Source: Planctomycetales bacterium (GTDB lineage: Bacteria; Planctomycetota; Planctomycetia; Pirellulales; UBA7805). From it: a DNA stretch of 7,989 bases. Location of the stretch: NCBI GenBank assembly GCA_011772275.1, contig WVZU01000372.1:2435-10423 (forward strand), written 5' to 3'. Shown piece after piece: positions 5,278-7,989 of the stretch. A program made the translations under genes and the position numbers. The notes beneath the pieces were generated by a model, which searched no databases, had not been told where the DNA came from, and saw only the letters and a list, made by a program, of their open reading frames with translations. The stretch's first letter is position 1. Every line of letters begins with the position of its first letter.

Positions 5278-7989
5278 ATGAGCGGGCAGGACGGGCAGGT
5301 GGGGGTCGAACGGTTGGCAGAGGGCGTGGTCCGCGCCCTGGCCGATTTTCGCCCCGATCCCGGCTCGTCGCTGGCAGAACCGATCCAGCGGGCGCTCTAC
5401 CTGGCCAGGCAGCTGCAGCAGCGGGCCTCGCAGCTACAGACCCCCCAGGAACGCCGGCAGCAGGCAGAATTTGACCGCTTGATCCAGAGCCCTCACGACA
5501 AGGATACGCTGGTCCAGCTGACCGACCAGGCCTTCCGCTCCCAGCTGCCGCCGCGGGCAGTGGATCAATTGATTCACATTTTGGACGTGCAGGGCATACC
5601 CCGCTTCTTCAGCCCCCTGGACCGCACGCTGCTGAAAGGTTTTCAGTCTTTTGGCAGCTACCTTCCCGGCGTCGCAGTGCCGCTGGTCAAGGAGAAAATG
5701 CAGCACGAGACGGCCAACGTGATTTTGCCTGCCGAGCGAGAGATGCTGACCACCCACCTGGAAGCTCGTCGAGCCGAAGGTGTGCGGATGAATGTCAACT
5801 ACTTGGGCGAGGCCTTATTGGGCGAGCGGGCGGCGGAAGATCGTTTGAACCTCTATCTTCAAGCCTTGCAGTTGCCGGAAATCGAAGTCATCTCGGTCAA
5901 GATTTCCACCATCTATTCCCAGATCCAGCCGCTGGCTCGCCAACACACGCTCAACACGCTCTGCAACCGCCTGGAATTACTCTACCGCGCCGCGGCCAAG
6001 GCGCATTTTCAGCGGCGGGACGGCAGCCGCGTGCCCAAGTTTGTATACCTGGACATGGAAGAGTACCGGGACATGGCCATCACGGCAGAGGCCTTTATGC
6101 AGACGCTGGACCGCCCGGGCCTGAAGGAAATCTCTGCCGGTATCGCTCTGCAGGCCTACGTCCCCGACTCGTATCGCACCCAACGCCGGCTGTACGAGTG
6201 GGCTTGCGACCGCGTCGCGCGGGGCGGAGCCCCGATCACGGTCCGCGTTGTGAAGGGTGCCAACATCGAGATGGAGCGGGTCGACGCTTCGCTGCACGGC
6301 TGGCCGCAGGCCCCGTACAAGACCAAACTGGAGACGGACGCCAACTACAAGCGGATGCTGATCGAGGGCATGCAGCCGCACAATCTGGCCGCCGCGCGCC
6401 TGGGCATTGCCTCGCACAACCTGTTCGACCTCTCCTACGGACTCATCCTGGCCTCGGCCCAAAACGCCTGGCAGAACGTCCAGTTCGAAATGCTGGAGGG
6501 GATGGCCAATCACCAGCGCCGCGCGTTGTTTGAACTGTACAAGAATCTGCTGCTGTACGCGCCCGCCTGCAAGAAAGACGATTTCATCTACGCCATCGGC
6601 TACCTGGTCCGTCGCCTGGACGAAAACACCGGCCCGGCCAATTTTCTGCGACATGCTTTCCGGCTGGCCGTCGACAGCCCGGAATGGAAGCAGTTGGAGG
6701 AGAGCTTTCTGAAATCGTTTGAGGCGATTGCCACGCTGAGCGACGCACCGCGCCGCGGGCAGAACCGTCTGTTGCCGCCCGCGACGCGGCCCATTGCGAC
6801 CGTCGCAGACGCCCCGTTTGCCAACGAACCGGATACCGACTTCTCGCTGCAAGAAAACGTCCAGTGGGCTCAGCAACTGATCCAGCGGTGGCAGCCCCGG
6901 TGCGGGCCGCAGGCCGCCGAAGTTCCCCTGGTCATCGACGGGCAGCAGGTGCTAGAGGGGCGCGAGCTGCGTGAATCGTTCGACCCCTCCCGGCCCGGCA
7001 CGGTGGTGGCCCATTACCGGCAGGCGACCTACGACGATGTCCAGCGCTCGGTCGCGGCCGCCGTAGCCGATGCGGACGGCTGGCGCGGGATGAGCTACCT
7101 GCAGCGTAGCGATTTGCTGGGAAGGGTGGCGGACGAAATTCGTCAGGCCCGCGGCGACCTGATGGGCGCTGCGCTGGCCGACGGCGGCAAGATCCTTACC
7201 GAATCCGATCCGGAAGTGTCCGAAGCGGTCGATTTCGTGGAATACTATCGCCAGGCCGCCTGGCGATTGTCAGAACTGGACGCGGTGCAGGTCCGCGGCT
7301 TGGGTGTGGTGGCCGTCGTCTCGCCGTGGAATTTTCCCCTTGCGATCCCCTGTGGCGGGATCGCCGCGGCCTTGGCCGCCGGCAATACCGTGATCCTCAA
7401 ACCCGCCTCCGATACCGTGCTGGTCGCCTGGCAGCTGTGCCAGTGTTTTTGGCGAGCGGGCATTTCGGGGCGAACGTTGCAGTTCCTGCCTTGCGCCGGC
7501 GGCAAAGAAGGACAACAACTGGTGTCCCATCCCGACGTCAATGCCGTCATCCTTACCGGGGGCACCGAGACGGCTCAAGCCATGCTGCGGCACCGGTCGG
7601 ATATCAACCTGCACGCCGAGACCGGCGGGAAAAATGCCACGATCGTCACGTCCCTGGCCGATCGCGATCAGGCGATTAAAAACGTGCTGCATTCCGCCTT
7701 CAGCCACAACGGCCAAAAATGCTCGGCCACCTCACTCCTGATCCTGGAAGAAGAGCTTTACGACAACGCGGACTTTCGGGAAGAACTGTGCGATGCGGTG
7801 GAGAGCCTGGAAGTGGGGTCGGCCTGGGAGCTGCAAAATCGCATCGGACCTTTGATCCGCTCGCCAAGCGGGGTTCTGGAAAGCGGCTTGAAAGAGCTGG
7901 AAGCGCACGAGACGTGGGCCGTGCGGCCCCGCAACGACGAACAGAACCCCAACCTGGTCACGCCCGGCGTCAAATGGAACGTCACTCCG
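5278..7989 (+). CDS. putA: Bifunctional proline dehydrogenase / P5C dehydrogenase PutA (3' end cut)
   Basis: Oxidises proline to pyrroline-5-carboxylate with FAD, then glutamate semialdehyde to glutamate with NAD+. The window holds 904 residues with no stop; PutA proteins are usually 1000 or more, so the end of the aldehyde dehydrogenase domain is missing. Residues 1 to about 130 are a helical, glutamine-rich N-terminus with no sign of the ribbon-helix-helix repressor domain of E. coli PutA. The proline dehydrogenase barrel spans about 130-460, with SVKIST (206-211), LDMEEYRD (258-265), VRVVKGANIEME (322-333) and the double-arginine motif YLVRRLDEN (442-450). The aldehyde dehydrogenase domain starts near 550, with SPWNFPLAIP (682-691), general-base E781 in ETGGKN and nucleophile C815 in GQKCSATS. 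The E-to-C distance of 34 residues matches the family. The gene is divergent from the minus-strand block. Without the repressor domain, control must come from another regulator. Substrate channelling between the two sites is a known property of the family. Confidence 0.95.
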   Translation, partial: MSGQDGQVGVERLAEGVVRALADFRPDPGSSLAEPIQRALYLARQLQQRASQLQTPQERRQQAEFDRLIQSPHDKDTLVQLTDQAFRSQLPPRAVDQLIHILDVQGIPRFFSPLDRTLLKGFQSFGSYLPGVAVPLVKEKMQHETANVILPAEREMLTTHLEARRAEGVRMNVNYLGEALLGERAAEDRLNLYLQALQLPEIEVISVKISTIYSQIQPLARQHTLNTLCNRLELLYRAAAKAHFQRRDGSRVPKFVYLDMEEYRDMAITAEAFMQTLDRPGLKEISAGIALQAYVPDSYRTQRRLYEWACDRVARGGAPITVRVVKGANIEMERVDASLHGWPQAPYKTKLETDANYKRMLIEGMQPHNLAAARLGIASHNLFDLSYGLILASAQNAWQNVQFEMLEGMANHQRRALFELYKNLLLYAPACKKDDFIYAIGYLVRRLDENTGPANFLRHAFRLAVDSPEWKQLEESFLKSFEAIATLSDAPRRGQNRLLPPATRPIATVADAPFANEPDTDFSLQENVQWAQQLIQRWQPRCGPQAAEVPLVIDGQQVLEGRELRESFDPSRPGTVVAHYRQATYDDVQRSVAAAVADADGWRGMSYLQRSDLLGRVADEIRQARGDLMGAALADGGKILTESDPEVSEAVDFVEYYRQAAWRLSELDAVQVRGLGVVAVVSPWNFPLAIPCGGIAAALAAGNTVILKPASDTVLVAWQLCQCFWRAGISGRTLQFLPCAGGKEGQQLVSHPDVNAVILTGGTETAQAMLRHRSDINLHAETGGKNATIVTSLADRDQAIKNVLHSAFSHNGQKCSATSLLILEEELYDNADFREELCDAVESLEVGSAWELQNRIGPLIRSPSGVLESGLKELEAHETWAVRPRNDEQNPNLVTPGVKWNVTP

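Noticed and set aside
5977..6876. Minus-strand open frame of 299 codons inside putA
   Set aside because: It is antisense to the conserved proline dehydrogenase domain and looks like a composition artefact.

Overview
The window is a compact, GC-rich bacterial chromosome segment with four protein-coding genes, two of them cut by the window edges. No RNA gene, insertion sequence, CRISPR array or phage gene was seen. The two-domain NagB/PIG-L protein, weak or absent Shine-Dalgarno sequences and a G-rich heptad repeat between genes fit a planctomycete of the Pirellulales type. That assignment is an inference from gene style, not from a marker gene.

Layout. The left part (1-4919) is read entirely from the minus strand, in the order NagB/PIG-L fusion (2994-4919), PLP-dependent glyoxylate aminotransferase (1557-2744), then a GlcD-type FAD-linked glycolate oxidase that runs off the left edge (1-1433). 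A strong imperfect hairpin (2941-2986) directly after the fusion gene suggests that its transcript ends there and that aminotransferase plus glcD form a separate unit. A 358-bp divergent intergenic region (4920-5277) separates this block from a plus-strand putA (5278 to the right edge), a bifunctional proline dehydrogenase / pyrroline-5-carboxylate dehydrogenase.

How the genes work together. GlcD oxidises glycolate to glyoxylate and the aminotransferase converts glyoxylate to glycine, so the pair looks like a glycolate-salvage module. The fusion protein carries the two activity types needed to take N-acetyl-amino-sugar phosphates to a sugar phosphate (deacetylase and deaminase/isomerase). PutA degrades proline to glutamate. 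Together this is a carbon and nitrogen scavenging neighbourhood of ordinary metabolic genes.

Most worth a second look: the fusion protein, whose NagB half has lost several residues important in E. coli NagB; a perfect period-7 G-tract array abutting the glcD start codon, which leaves glcD with no Shine-Dalgarno sequence; and the hairpin without a U-tract after the fusion gene. I see no convincing evidence of a wholly new system.
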